Shown: one piece after another, positions 1-9,559 of the stretch
Layout: each line of letters begins with the position of its first letter
How positions within the stretch are numbered: the stretch's first letter is position 1
NCBI RefSeq assembly: GCF_000002875.2
Contig: NC_009419.2
Coordinates: forward strand, 1,036,954-1,100,953
Length of the DNA: 64,000 nt
Direction: 5' to 3'
Origin: Leishmania infantum JPCM5
Lineage: Eukaryota; Euglenozoa; Kinetoplastea; Trypanosomatida; Trypanosomatidae
Notes under the pieces: model-generated
The model's database searches: none
Told to the model about the DNA's origin: nothing
Seen by the model: only the letters and a program-made list of their open reading frames with translations
Position numbers and translations under genes: made by a program

Positions 1-366
1 TACGTCACTCTCGGAAGAGAGCAGCCAGTAGTAAACGTGTCGCGATTTCCCGCTGCCTTGTGGGGCGCTACTGTCTCTGTCTGGTACTTTGTCGAGCTTG
101 TTGTTTGACGTTGCTGACGCCGTAGATTCATGGCGGGCGTGCTACTTCTACTTGACAAGCTCCCACTGTCATTCATCACTGCGCTTCCACTGCCTTTCTC
201 ATTTCCCGTGTGTTCTTACACCCCCTCCCCTGCCCTTTTTTTTGTTGTTCCCCTACTTCTGTAATGTTTCATCTACGCACAGCTGTGTGCGTTTCACAGC
301 CATTGGCCTGAGCCCGTTTTTTGGTGTAGAGCACACACAGAGGAACTGACGCGAGCGCTGTGCGCC

Positions 367-612
367 ATGACACAATCGAGCAAGCCACCACGTACCCCTA
401 TGGAGAGCCCAATCACCGACGGTGTCGCCTCAGCTCTGTGTGCAACAAAAGAACAAAGACGCCTCACCGTTCTCTCGACGCGAGCTGTTTCTCCTCTGGC
501 TACTTCGCCTTGCCGCAGCCCCAGGGGTCGCTGCCCTTGCGTTTCGACGACGGTTTCGGCGCCTTCTATGACTGCCATCGCCCTCCCGCTCCTCCCGCTT
601 CTCCACCGATAA
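367..612 (+). CDS. Weak candidate small ORF (81 aa)
   Basis: ATG-initiated frame of 81 residues, rich in Ser, Pro, Thr and Arg, with no recognisable domain or membrane segment. Its only support is context: a strong T/C tract at about 190-250 followed by AG dinucleotides near 280-300 and then this ATG, which is the arrangement of a trans-spliced trypanosomatid gene. Such tracts occur throughout the spacer, so this may equally be chance. Confidence 0.15.
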   Translation: MTQSSKPPRTPMESPITDGVASALCATKEQRRLTVLSTRAVSPLATSPCRSPRGRCPCVSTTVSAPSMTAIALPLLPLLHR

Positions 613-1342
613 TCTCCCTTTCTTTACTCCAACGCCCTCTCTCTGCCTCTCATATTTGTGGCATTCTCTGCGTTCCTCTGCGTACAGAGTTCACGTCTGG
701 TTGAAGCGGTGCACCTCGCGCTGTTCTCGTGCTGGCGCCTCTGTTTTTTTTTTTTCGCTCGTGTTGCTTCTTGTCTGCTGTGGTAGTGGTGAAGGCGTTG
801 GATTTCTACTGCGGCTCTCTCTGTCTCACTTTTTTCTCTCAGACGTTGTGTCTTGACTTGTCTCTCGAACGAAGCTGGGCTGACATACCATCAAGAGGAG
901 ACGTTTAATTTCCAAAGAAAAAGAAAATCAGCAGCGGCGTCTATCCTCAAACGCACATCATCACGACCGGACTGGGGAAGGGGAAGCGTGCAAAGGAGCT
1001 GAGCATTGGTGGTTCAGCGGTCGTTTCCGTTCGATTGCCCCACCGTGCTGGGCGCCAATCATCTCCTCCTACCGTTGCTCGCGCGCGCACACGTTGCTCC
1101 ACGCTTCCTCGCCCTTGTTTCCTCTCACCTCCTCTGTGTCTGTGCGTGTGTCTTACTTGTTGGTCGCGTACTGGGTATTCATCTATTTTCTTTGTGGTTG
1201 TTGACAAGTGATGCTCTCTGCCGCTGAGGAGTGGGAGCTCGAATAGATCGTCTTTGTGCTTCCATACACGCAGATAAACACACACACACGCACACGCACA
1301 CGCACACGCACACGCAACTTCCCTTTCGGTTTTGCTGTGCAT

Positions 1343-1410
1343 TTTCCTTTCTCCTTTGTGCTGATTGCCTCTATCGCCCCCCCCCCTCCTTTATTTCCTG
1401 TGCGCCTTAG
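1343..1410 (+). promoter_or_regulatory. Polypyrimidine tract and candidate spliced-leader acceptor for the FHA gene
   Basis: A T/C-dominated stretch including a run of ten C ends in TTAG at 1407-1410. It is followed about 230 nt later by the ATG at 1642. This is the usual trypanosomatid trans-splicing arrangement. The exact AG used cannot be proven from sequence. Confidence 0.5.
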
Positions 1411-1641
1411 GTAGTTTCTGCTCACCTTGTACCTGTATTGCTTCAATCTCTCTGGGTGTGTGCGTGTCGCATATATATATATATACCACTAAAAGTGTCG
1501 GCTGTGTGTCGCCCATCAGGCGCGTAAGCACGCGCGCGCTCTCTCGGTTCTTGCCCTTTCGCGCTCATCGAGGTCGTTGATGTGAGTACGTCTTTGAATA
1601 CCTTCCTGGATACATACTCTGATACAACTTCACTAGTCGCC

Positions 1642-3309
1642 ATGACTCAGCCTGCTGCTGCTGCTGCAGAGGTTGCCGCGCAGACGGCGCCGATCCTTGG
1701 CGAGTGTGTCCTCAAACTTTCACGCTCAACCACCTACGAACCACCACTGTACCTTTTCCCAGAGTTGCTGCCGCCGGTACCACAGGGAACACCGCCGCTG
1801 CCAGTGTGGGACGCTGTGGCCGATGCTGTGGACATCGCTGCTTCGTCGTGGCGCGTGGCAGACGCGACGCAGCTGATTGCGGCTGGTGTGGCAGCAGCTG
1901 GCGCAAGCGGTATCAAGCCTAGCACCGCAGTGGAGCGCAGGCCGCAGGCGATGGTGACGCTGACATCTATGATTGCCAAAAACCGTCTGCTGGCGGCAGG
2001 CTTGGATGCAACGGTGCTGGAGAGAGACGCCTTCTCATCGGCTGCAATCATTACCCACTTGGCTGCGCTTCAAGCACGCATGGGGCTGAGCGACGAGGAG
2101 GGCGCCGCCATCATGTCGAACCACTTCATTAATCTTCTCGCGTGGCAGAAGCTGCGCGAGCTTAACGGCCCCTTCCTGCACGCCGCTGTGTCTGGTGCGG
2201 AGCAAAAGGTGAGCGAGGGGGAGGCGGCAGGGAGCGCCGCCTTTTCGCCCTCCCCGGCTGCGCCACCCTCGTCTCGGAAGCGCAGTCGCGCTGTCCAGGG
2301 CGGCGACGAGAGAGACGTGTGGCTCCCGTCGCCACATCCATGGGCAACGGAGGCGGAGCTGGCAGCGTCGGACGGCTCTGGGCGATTTGTGGCGGCGAGC
2401 GAGGCGAACGTAGAGAAGCAGGTAGAGCTGCTGCAAACTCTTGCTGAGCTCTACCAGCGGCCTTGGCGGACACTCGCTTCACGAGGTCAGCAGACCGACT
2501 TTGTGGTACCACCAGGAACGGTGAACGTCACTAGTCCGCTCGCGGACAATAGCAAGGTGCCAGGGGCCCTTCTAGACCCTGCCACCGCCCTCGGGTGGGG
2601 GGCGACCCTCTCCTCATCACCCAACACAGACTACTTTGGTAGCGTGCGTGTGGCGCACACCGCGTGCTTCTACGCAGTGGTGCTGTCCGCGGCAACGCCC
2701 GCTTCAGCCGGGAAGTCCGCTGCCCCCGCTCCCACGCGTCTGCCGCTGGAAGAACTTACCACCTACTTTGGGCGTGAGTCAGGGGTACGAGGAGCGGCTG
2801 CTGTTGCCGCGGCAGCGGCTACTCCCATCGCCGGCGCCTTGGCTCCTTACACTACCCACCCAGAGGTGCTCTCCCGGTTTCAGTTCGCGCTGGTGCTGCG
2901 GCCGGTGTACGAGCACGCCGCGGATGCCAATGAGGTGAGGCGGCCCGACAGCAATTTGCACTTGGGCAAACGAGAGCCATCGAACGACGACGAGGCGTCC
3001 GACAGCGACGCGGACGCGCATCAAGGGCACGCGGCGGTGCTGCACACAAAGCGACCGCACCACTACACGCTGTGGCTCGTCAACTACGGTCGCAATGGTT
3101 TGCGCGTGGCTGGACGAGGCTGGGTGCTTGGCGAGCCGCGCCAGCTGCAAGCCGGCGACGTACTCATCGTAGGAAGCGAAGTTCAGCTACGTGTGGAGGA
3201 GCACTTCTCTGCGGCCGCCGCTCGTGCGCCTGTCGTAAGCGACGCGACTCTCAACACCGCTTCTGTGAGCTCATCGCAAGTGAAGCAGGAGCGGATCGAA
3301 GAGGAGTAG
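1642..3309 (+). CDS. FHA-domain protein, possibly MCRS1-like
   Basis: 555 residues from the ATG at 1642; the open frame continues to 1582 only through a GTG. The C-terminal part, about residues 470-530, reads as a forkhead-associated fold: it ends in strands around NYGRNGLRVAG, then a GD-[VIL]-[LI]-x-[VI]-G turn. FHA domains bind phosphothreonine peptides. An Arg-rich patch (SRKRSR) near residue 217 may be a nuclear signal. The tail has VKQE, a SUMO-type psi-K-x-E site. Residues about 55-190 are helical and faintly recall the N-terminal domain of microspherule protein 1, which also precedes an FHA domain; that resemblance is weak. The middle is Ala/Ser/Pro-rich. FHA is moderately sure; the MCRS1 link is inference. 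Confidence 0.72.
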   Translation: MTQPAAAAAEVAAQTAPILGECVLKLSRSTTYEPPLYLFPELLPPVPQGTPPLPVWDAVADAVDIAASSWRVADATQLIAAGVAAAGASGIKPSTAVERRPQAMVTLTSMIAKNRLLAAGLDATVLERDAFSSAAIITHLAALQARMGLSDEEGAAIMSNHFINLLAWQKLRELNGPFLHAAVSGAEQKVSEGEAAGSAAFSPSPAAPPSSRKRSRAVQGGDERDVWLPSPHPWATEAELAASDGSGRFVAASEANVEKQVELLQTLAELYQRPWRTLASRGQQTDFVVPPGTVNVTSPLADNSKVPGALLDPATALGWGATLSSSPNTDYFGSVRVAHTACFYAVVLSAATPASAGKSAAPAPTRLPLEELTTYFGRESGVRGAAAVAAAAATPIAGALAPYTTHPEVLSRFQFALVLRPVYEHAADANEVRRPDSNLHLGKREPSNDDEASDSDADAHQGHAAVLHTKRPHHYTLWLVNYGRNGLRVAGRGWVLGEPRQLQAGDVLIVGSEVQLRVEEHFSAAAARAPVVSDATLNTASVSSSQVKQERIEEE

Positions 3310-4330
3310 CACACGAGTGTGGCCGTCACGATGGTGTGTCGATGAAGTCTACACAGCATGACTTTTCGTTGGATTTGGTTCGTTGTTGGAGTGTTGGGTT
3401 TGTGGTTTTCTTACTTTCCCTCTCATGCGCGCCGCTGTTGGGACATGGACTCGCCCGCTTTACTTCCTGCCGCTCGTAAGCAGACGGAGTTGTGCCTTTC
3501 GGTTGGTGTACTTCTGTCTTGTATTTGTGGGGTTCTCTCCCTCTCCCACCCTTTTGTGGTGTTGTGCTATTCCTTCTGATTTCCTTTTGTGTGTGCTTGT
3601 CCCCCTCGCTGTTGTCGTTCCGTTGTTCCTTGACGTCCTTCGAGGGCCACTAAAAACTCATCGCTCGTAAGACGGTCGCGCATGTCTAGGGATAGAGAAC
3701 GTGAAGCACACAGAGAGAGAGAGAGAAAAGGAAAATATCGGTGGTCTACCAAACAGAAAACAACCATTTGCGGCTTGGCGGCGCTGTTTCTTGGACTTTC
3801 TGTGTCTCAGTGACGCTGATGCGGGTGCAAGCGGAAGGGCCCGGACATGTGCGTCGTGTTGTGCACACTTGAGTGGCGCACCGCTGCTCCGCAAGCCCCT
3901 TCTTTTTTTTTGGAGGGGGGCATTTTCTCGCTGCTTGTTTTCTTTCCGAAGAAGGGAAAGATGTGCTGACAAACGCCGTAGAGGTGGTGGACGCGCGGAG
4001 GAGCAGTCGAAGCTTGTGTGCACACGTCGGGCCACGCGCACGGCACAGCCCCAACACGAGCTCCGAATGCGCTGCCGTCTCTTGGAATGCATCGAGGCAC
4101 CGCTTTCTATTTTCCCTTTTCCCTTCTCTCCTCCTTCCCGTGTCTTCCTCAGCGGAACACATATACACGCGAACTTGCTTAGCAGGGGAACCCCAACTTT
4201 CGTGCAGTACCTCGTCTGCTTCTCTTGCCGCACGCATTACTTCTTCACCCCCTCCCACACTCGCACACTCTTGGACTCCCCTTGTGCTTTCTGCTCTTGT
4301 TTCTCGAGGCAATCGTTGACGGGACTATAC

Positions 4331-4352
4331 ATATCTATATCTCTATAGATAT
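4331..4352. repeat. Perfect AT-rich inverted repeat (9-bp arms, 4-nt loop)
   Basis: Arms ATATCTATA (4331-4339) and TATAGATAT (4344-4352) are exact reverse complements around a TCTC loop. It lies in the spacer about 270 nt upstream of the Yos1 start. It could form a hairpin in DNA or pre-mRNA; no function is assigned. Confidence 0.5.
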
Positions 4353-4422
4353 AGTGCTGCATCGCCTCTTTCGCTGACACTTCGCGCGTGCTGAAAGCGT
4401 GCTTGCAGAGTGGCTCTGGGGC

Positions 4423-4443
4423 CTATTTTCTTTTTTTTCCCAG
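4423..4443 (+). promoter_or_regulatory. Polypyrimidine tract and candidate spliced-leader acceptor for Yos1
   Basis: A T-rich tract with a run of eight T ends in CCCAG (AG at 4442-4443), about 180 nt before the ATG at 4624. Position and shape fit a trans-splice acceptor. Confidence 0.5.
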
Positions 4444-4623
4444 CCCCCCTCTCCTCCCTCCACGGCCACTCGAATTCAACAACCAGCTGACGAGCGCGTT
4501 GAGGCCGCAGGAAGGGACAGCGAGAGCGGTTCAGCTGTTAGGTCTGCTCTGCCACCACAGACATCAACGGAGCAAGTCACAGCCGGTAAAAAAAAGAGAG
4601 ACGAACCGATCAGCAGAGGAAAC

Positions 4624-4959
4624 ATGGGCATCAGTGTCTATTCGCTAATCTCAGCTGTGGTTCTGTGCCTGAACGCACTGGCCATCCTCTCGGAGTCGCG
4701 GTTCCTCTCGAAGTTTGGGTTGGCCACTCCACAGGCCTTACAAGGGGGCATCGCTCCACAGCAGGACACCGCCTTCAATGACATGGTGCCATCTTCTTTT
4801 GATGCCGATTTCAGCTCTAACGGGAACGGCGGTGTCCGCTCTGTCTCGTCCATGAAGTTGCAGATTGCTTCTCTTTTGCACTCCATCCGCCTCCTGATGC
4901 GCTGGCCGCTCATCTTTGTGAACATCATGTTGATCGGCCTTGCGTTGATCTTCGGCTGA
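4624..4959 (+). CDS. Yos1 / IER3IP1-like ER-Golgi transport protein
   Basis: 111 residues from the ATG at 4624; upstream in-frame codons lack the family pattern. The family hallmarks are all visible: N-terminal MGISVYSLISA then a hydrophobic helix ending NALAILSESRFLSKFG, a divergent middle, and a C-terminal half with QIASLLHSIRLLMRWPL leading into a second membrane helix that ends ALIFG. Yos1/IER3IP1 is a small two-span membrane protein of the Yip1-Yif1 complex, required for COPII vesicle transport from ER to Golgi. The middle segment (about residues 38-75) is longer and more Ser/Asn-rich than in yeast or human. Identification is confident. Confidence 0.93.
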   Translation: MGISVYSLISAVVLCLNALAILSESRFLSKFGLATPQALQGGIAPQQDTAFNDMVPSSFDADFSSNGNGGVRSVSSMKLQIASLLHSIRLLMRWPLIFVNIMLIGLALIFG

Positions 4960-5371
4960 TGAGGGGTACCGCAACATGGACCACGGACGCAAGCGCGGAA
5001 AGGAGACGCGCCTTCTCTTCACACGCGTGCACTCAGCAGCGAAGCGGAAACAGCCAAAAATCAGAGTAATAGTTACGCATCTCAACGTATCTCAGTGAGG
5101 CGCATGCAGGCGCGCTCTGGTGAACACGCGTATGCTGTCACCAATCCAGGTGTGGCATCTGCCACTTGCTACCTCCTCATGCACCCCCCCTCCCCGTGCC
5201 CCTTTCTGCCTGTCCTCATCACCGCCGCTGGCATGGATGTCGCGTTTGCTTCCTTACTCTTCCTCTCGCTGGGCTGCGCATCGGAACAACAACAACGAAA
5301 GCACAAGCAAGCACTCACAACACGCGCTGCCTCTCTTGCTTTGGAGAATCTTACACTCGTAGGCTTCGTAA
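4960..5371 (+). other. Intergenic spacer
   Basis: Short spacer with a C/T-rich tract at about 5182-5220, the likely signal for trans-splicing of the double-RING gene and polyadenylation of Yos1. No gene seen. Confidence 0.7.
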
Positions 5372-7057
5372 ATGCCTTCTGTAATTGACGCGAAGGGACT
5401 TCCCTCACTGGGTCCGCCCGTGTCGAACTGGGGCACGAACCAACCGAGAACAGGAGTCACGCGCAATGCGCGTCGCGAAAAGCTTGGGCTGTGGAGCGCT
5501 GTCGCCCTGCAGCAACACTTCACAGCTACCGGCGGCCGTGGAGGTCTGCCGCTGCCGCTGTCGTCGTCCGCGTCGCCCTTGCAGAAAGTCAGGGGCGTCG
5601 CCGCGGCCCTGGGTGACAACGCCGGCTCCTCTTCGGGAACTGTAGCCTCAGACCTTCGGTCGCACCTCGGGCCTGCACCAAGTCTCGCCGGGCGATTGCA
5701 GAAGCCGACACTTGCGCAGCGCATGGGGCTTGTACCAGGTCCGCCGCCGGCGCCATCTGCCGACGACTGGCGGGTCATTGCGCATCGTGCCCTCTTGCGC
5801 GAGCATCAAAACGCGCGCGACGCTGGCTTGCCCGGGGCCAACCCGTCTGTCTGCCCCATCTGCCAAATGAGCTACTCCTCCAACCGCGACGAAGGCCAGG
5901 TGATCCTAAGTTGCTCACACGTCTTTCACGCCCAGTGCTTTCGCTCCTTCGAGCGATACGTGCGCGCTCAACAGAGAGCTGATGCCCTTGGAGTTACCGA
6001 GGTTATCGCCCCACTGGCGTGTCCGGTGTGCCGCACGCAGAGCTACTATAAGCGCATCTTTTACGAGGGAAAAGCGGTAGCGCAACGAGCAGCCATCGTC
6101 AAGGTGCAAGCCGCTGTCCGCGGACTTCTCGCGCGGCGCGCTTACACCAAAATAAGACTGCTGAACAACCCACAGTTTCGCACGCGCTACGTCCAGGAGC
6201 GTCTCGCCCGTCTGTCTGCTGCATGGCAAACTTTTTGTGCTGAGCAGGAGCAACGCCGAGCGGGTTTGCAGACGGCACTCGCCGTGCAGCACGAGATGGC
6301 TCGCGCAGCCTTCTTGAGTGAAGAGGCATGGGCGGAGCTCTGGAGGAAGGCGGTGCATGGCCCGTCCACCTCTAGCGAACCTGGAAGTTTGGCGCCTCCG
6401 TCCACGGCTTGCGCGTTGGTGCAGTGCCCTATCTGCCTGGAGCTCATTCACTGCTCGCAGTGCCCCGGCACCGGGGCCGCCGCATTTCATGCAGGTGGGG
6501 TGCACCGCTTGACTGGAGAGGACGCTGTGGCGGAGATGCGCATGGCCTACGAAGCTCGAAAGGCAGCCCAAAGTCTTCCGTCTGTCGAGCCGAAGGCGTC
6601 AAGGGCGTCTGCTGGCACGCTTGCGGGAGCTTCGGCGAAAGGTGCAGCGCCGCGCAAGGCGGTCAACCCATTGACCCCTAAGCCTGGAGCTGATGTCTCG
6701 GTGAGGGATGGAAAAGTGGCATCGCGGCGCGCACCACAGCACCGAGCAGGGCGCCGGAAAGGATTTGCTCAATCGACAGGTGCCGCGCCGTGGCCTGAGA
6801 ATGAGAATGCATTCGCTGCACTGTCGTCTGCCCAGGGAGTGGACGCGGTCGGCGCTGACGAGGCTGCCGTGGTGCTGCCACATAGTGGGGTCCTGCTCAG
6901 TTGCGGTCACTACTTCCACGCCGCCTGCATTGACTGCTATGAGCGCTTCAATGAGCGGCGTTCCTTGGAAATCATAGCGCAAGATGGTAGAGCAGCCGTC
7001 GCTTTTCCTAACCGCTGCCCCATCTGCCGCTCCGGCTACATCAAGCACCCGATGTAA
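5372..7057 (+). CDS. RNF32-like protein with two RING fingers and an IQ motif
   Basis: 561 residues from the ATG at 5372. RING 1 spans residues 161-220: CPIC, then CSHVFHAQC, then CPVC. Right after it, about residues 240-262, comes an IQ-type helix (IVKVQAAVRGLLARRAY), which would bind calmodulin-like proteins. A second RING starts with CPIC at residue 352 and resumes with CGHYFHAACIDCYERF at about 511 and CPIC at 549. Two RINGs around an IQ motif is the layout of RING finger protein 32, a probable E3 ubiquitin ligase. The second RING is split by an insertion of about 150 residues rich in Ala, Gly and basic residues. The first 150 residues are low complexity. Substrates are unknown. Confidence 0.85.
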   Translation: MPSVIDAKGLPSLGPPVSNWGTNQPRTGVTRNARREKLGLWSAVALQQHFTATGGRGGLPLPLSSSASPLQKVRGVAAALGDNAGSSSGTVASDLRSHLGPAPSLAGRLQKPTLAQRMGLVPGPPPAPSADDWRVIAHRALLREHQNARDAGLPGANPSVCPICQMSYSSNRDEGQVILSCSHVFHAQCFRSFERYVRAQQRADALGVTEVIAPLACPVCRTQSYYKRIFYEGKAVAQRAAIVKVQAAVRGLLARRAYTKIRLLNNPQFRTRYVQERLARLSAAWQTFCAEQEQRRAGLQTALAVQHEMARAAFLSEEAWAELWRKAVHGPSTSSEPGSLAPPSTACALVQCPICLELIHCSQCPGTGAAAFHAGGVHRLTGEDAVAEMRMAYEARKAAQSLPSVEPKASRASAGTLAGASAKGAAPRKAVNPLTPKPGADVSVRDGKVASRRAPQHRAGRRKGFAQSTGAAPWPENENAFAALSSAQGVDAVGADEAAVVLPHSGVLLSCGHYFHAACIDCYERFNERRSLEIIAQDGRAAVAFPNRCPICRSGYIKHPM

Positions 7058-7850
7058 TCATTCTTGTGGGAACATGACGAGACGAGTGTGAGGGAGGGAA
7101 GGCAAGGTGCAGCGGGGTCAGGGTGTCCCGGCCTCCCTCGCACTCTCTTTCCACGCATCTCCGCACTCACCGGCTGAAGGGGATTTTACTGCTACATGTA
7201 AAGTGGCGTGTGCTTTCTTTTTTTATTTTCGCTGTGCCTACAGCTCTTGTTTCTTGTTGCTTGCGTGCTCTTGCGCACGTTTTGAAACGCAGAGCAGCGA
7301 TTGACAGCAATCTTTCAAGTGCTGCCTCTGAACGTCTTGCGCATGCGGCATGGTTGCACTAGCGCGTGAGGGGGGAACCGCATTTGCTTGTGGCGTTCTA
7401 CCGTGCCTCCTGGTCTTGTTTCTCATACAACCTATGGGTGCGTCTTTCCTCTCTTTGTCATGACGTTCCTTTCCTCACGCACACACAGATGCAGCCCAAG
7501 GACCCCCTCTGAAGAGTTGGGACAAACGCGGATAAGCACTTCCACACGCTATTCCGTTGATGTGCACGAGGCACAGGTGGTATGGATTTCATAGATGCCG
7601 CCATGAGCGGCTGCCCCATAAAGAGAAGACCGAGGATGACAAGCATGAACTTGCTCTTCCCGTGGAACTCAGCGAGCGAGTGCGTGCCGAACAGGCGAAA
7701 GAGGGGAAACTGGATTAGTGTGTGTGTGTGCGCACCTGCTGCTTCTCTCCTGCCTCCTGACGACTGCTTTTCTGTCTCTGGGCGATTGTCTCTCTTCTTG
7801 TTTGTTTCTCTTCAATCTTGTGTGGTGCCCTCTCTCCCTCCCTCAAGGAA
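7058..7850 (+). other. Intergenic spacer
   Basis: Spacer between the RING and CS-domain genes. A T/C tract at about 7791-7845 runs almost up to the next start codon, with AG at 7846-7847. No gene seen. Confidence 0.65.
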
Positions 7851-8867
7851 ATGCCGGGGATCGACTACTCCAAGTGGGACAAGCTGACCGGCAGCGGCAC
7901 CAGCAGCGGCAGCGAGTACGAAGGGGACAGGGCCGACAAGGCGCACGATGACAGCAGCAGATCCCCGCAGGTGACACGGCTGGAGTATCCGTCTCGCGTG
8001 ACACTGGGCCCGAATGGGGTGCAGCTCGAGCAAGTGCCACCCAAAGCGTCAGCCAGCCCGTTTCCGGGGACGAATGCACCTCCGAAGGAAACGCATAACG
8101 GCAGTGTTGCTGTTGCAAGATGCCCAATCAAGGAAGAGTCTTCTCCCGCCGAGCACGGCACGGGGGCTCCAAAAGCCACCAGTAACTCTACCGGCAACAC
8201 AGCTGGGAGACGGGATGAGGACCAGGAACGCATGGACACCACTGATGATGACGAGGATTTGCTATACGAGAGCCTTGCCCGCAACGGTGGCCGGGAGGGC
8301 TCACACCACTGGTGGACCCAAACCGAAGACACGGTAACTGTGAGCTTCTTGGTGCCTTGGGAGACGAAGAGCAAGTCTGTGACCGAGTTCCGTCTCTACG
8401 AGGCACGCTCGACGACGGCGCCAGAGTCAGAGCTGCATCAAGCTCACTTGGAGATAACGATTCTGGTGCCGCCAGCGTGCCTGATGTCGGCGAGCGGCGG
8501 CCCGTCTGCTTCAGCGGCGCCTCTCCGCATCCACCAAGTGTTCCGCTACCCTGTGAAGCTATCCGAGGATCTGATTGACGGCTGTTGGCAGCTGCACTTC
8601 ATGCCTAGGCGTCACCTGCGCCTCTTGGTTGTGCAGCTCTTTAAAGAACCCGTCGGTCTTGGCATGACGCTGTGGTGGGACCGCTGCTTTGTAACGGACA
8701 CGACTTCCGTGATTGCTGATACGCAAGCCATTCCAGACCGAAAGCGGCGGATGGAAGCGACGCCAGGGTCAAAGGAGAAGGCGGAGCAGTTCCGCAAAGT
8801 ATGGGCCGATGCACACGAGGAGTTTCGTCGGCGTATGCAGGAGCGCAAGCGCGAAATCAGCGAGTGA
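7851..8867 (+). CDS. CS-domain (HSP20/NudC-like fold) protein
   Basis: 338 residues from the ATG at 7851; the open frame extends upstream only through a TTG. The N-terminus, MPGIDYSKWDKL, resembles the DYSxWD start of the HSP90 co-chaperone Cdc37. Residues about 13-145 are acidic and Ser-rich. From about residue 150 a CS-like beta-sandwich is visible: WWTQTEDTVTVSFLVPW, LEITILVP, VKLSEDLIDGCWQLHF, LRLLVVQLFKE and WWDRCF. The C-terminal 50 residues are a charged helix. CS domains are protein-interaction modules often working with HSP90 or dynein regulators; the partner here is unknown. The domain call is fairly sure, the co-chaperone role is inference. Confidence 0.78.
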   Translation: MPGIDYSKWDKLTGSGTSSGSEYEGDRADKAHDDSSRSPQVTRLEYPSRVTLGPNGVQLEQVPPKASASPFPGTNAPPKETHNGSVAVARCPIKEESSPAEHGTGAPKATSNSTGNTAGRRDEDQERMDTTDDDEDLLYESLARNGGREGSHHWWTQTEDTVTVSFLVPWETKSKSVTEFRLYEARSTTAPESELHQAHLEITILVPPACLMSASGGPSASAAPLRIHQVFRYPVKLSEDLIDGCWQLHFMPRRHLRLLVVQLFKEPVGLGMTLWWDRCFVTDTTSVIADTQAIPDRKRRMEATPGSKEKAEQFRKVWADAHEEFRRRMQERKREISE

Positions 8868-9559
8868 ATATGGGAGGCATCGAAGCATTACGCACCCACG
8901 CAAGCGAAAGAACAAACCAAAGCGACTACTAGTGAAAAAAAAAAACAAAACAGCTCGTGAGCGGCGGGGGAGAAAAAGTAAAAGAAACCCCGCGCGCGAC
9001 GGCACACCCGACGCGTTCTGTCGCAGTACCTGGTGGATGCGGAAGCCGTCCGCTGAGCTTGAACCGCGAAGCTAGCACGCAAGTGATCACCTCAATGGAA
9101 ACGAGAATCGGCACACCGCTCCGCGCATGACGATCAAGGATGAGGGCACTTGCTGTGCACTGCGGATGCACGTGTCTGGCTTGCCACTCGTACATCCTTC
9201 TTTTTTTCACCCGCTGATCCTCTTATTTCGTCTCTTCTTGCCTTTTTCTTTGTTGTTGTGTGTCTGCGGCTCTCGTGTTGTCGGTGGTGCATCAACATGT
9301 ACAGTGCACACGCATGCGCGAGCAAACGTCTCCGCATGTGGATGGTTTCTCTTCTCTTTAAGCGCTTCTGTCCGTGCACATAGCGAAGACAGCATAAACA
9401 AGGACAGGAAAAGCAGGTGCGCAGTGAGCCTCATTTTTTTTTTCGGTGGCGTACTTCGCTTCTCTCCTCTTTACACACGTCCGTGCAACGTTCCCATCAC
9501 CTCTTGCGCAGTCATATGTATCTTGCGTCGTTGCGGTTCTCCGGTTTCCTGCGACTACA
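8868..9559 (+). other. Intergenic spacer with two T/C tracts
   Basis: T/C tracts at about 9200-9252 and 9431-9478; the second is followed by CGCAG (AG at 9510-9511), a good trans-splice acceptor candidate 49 nt before the next start codon. No gene seen. Confidence 0.65.

Larger units (their letters stand above)
1..1641 (+). other. Non-coding 5' flank with T/C tracts and microsatellites
   Basis: No convincing gene. The stretch has long pyrimidine tracts (about 190-250, 600-640, 1343-1408), a (CA)n/(CACG)n microsatellite at about 1278-1316 and a short (AT)n run at about 1471-1486. One small ATG-initiated frame at 367-612 is listed separately as a weak candidate. The rest reads as spacer and 5' UTR of the FHA gene. 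Confidence 0.7.
3310..4623 (+). other. Intergenic spacer
   Basis: 3' UTR, spacer and 5' UTR between the FHA and Yos1 genes. It has T/C tracts at about 3360-3420, 3560-3600, 4110-4150 and 4423-4440, a (GA)n run near 3713-3727 and a perfect AT-rich hairpin at 4331-4352. No gene seen. Confidence 0.7.

Noticed and set aside
1582..1641. Longer N-terminus for the FHA gene
   Set aside because: The frame begins with GTG, not ATG; the first ATG in a normal context is at 1642.
3658..4348. Overlapping long frames on both strands (191-215 residues)
   Set aside because: Both translate T/C-tract spacer, giving Ser/Arg/Cys-rich nonsense without domain pattern.
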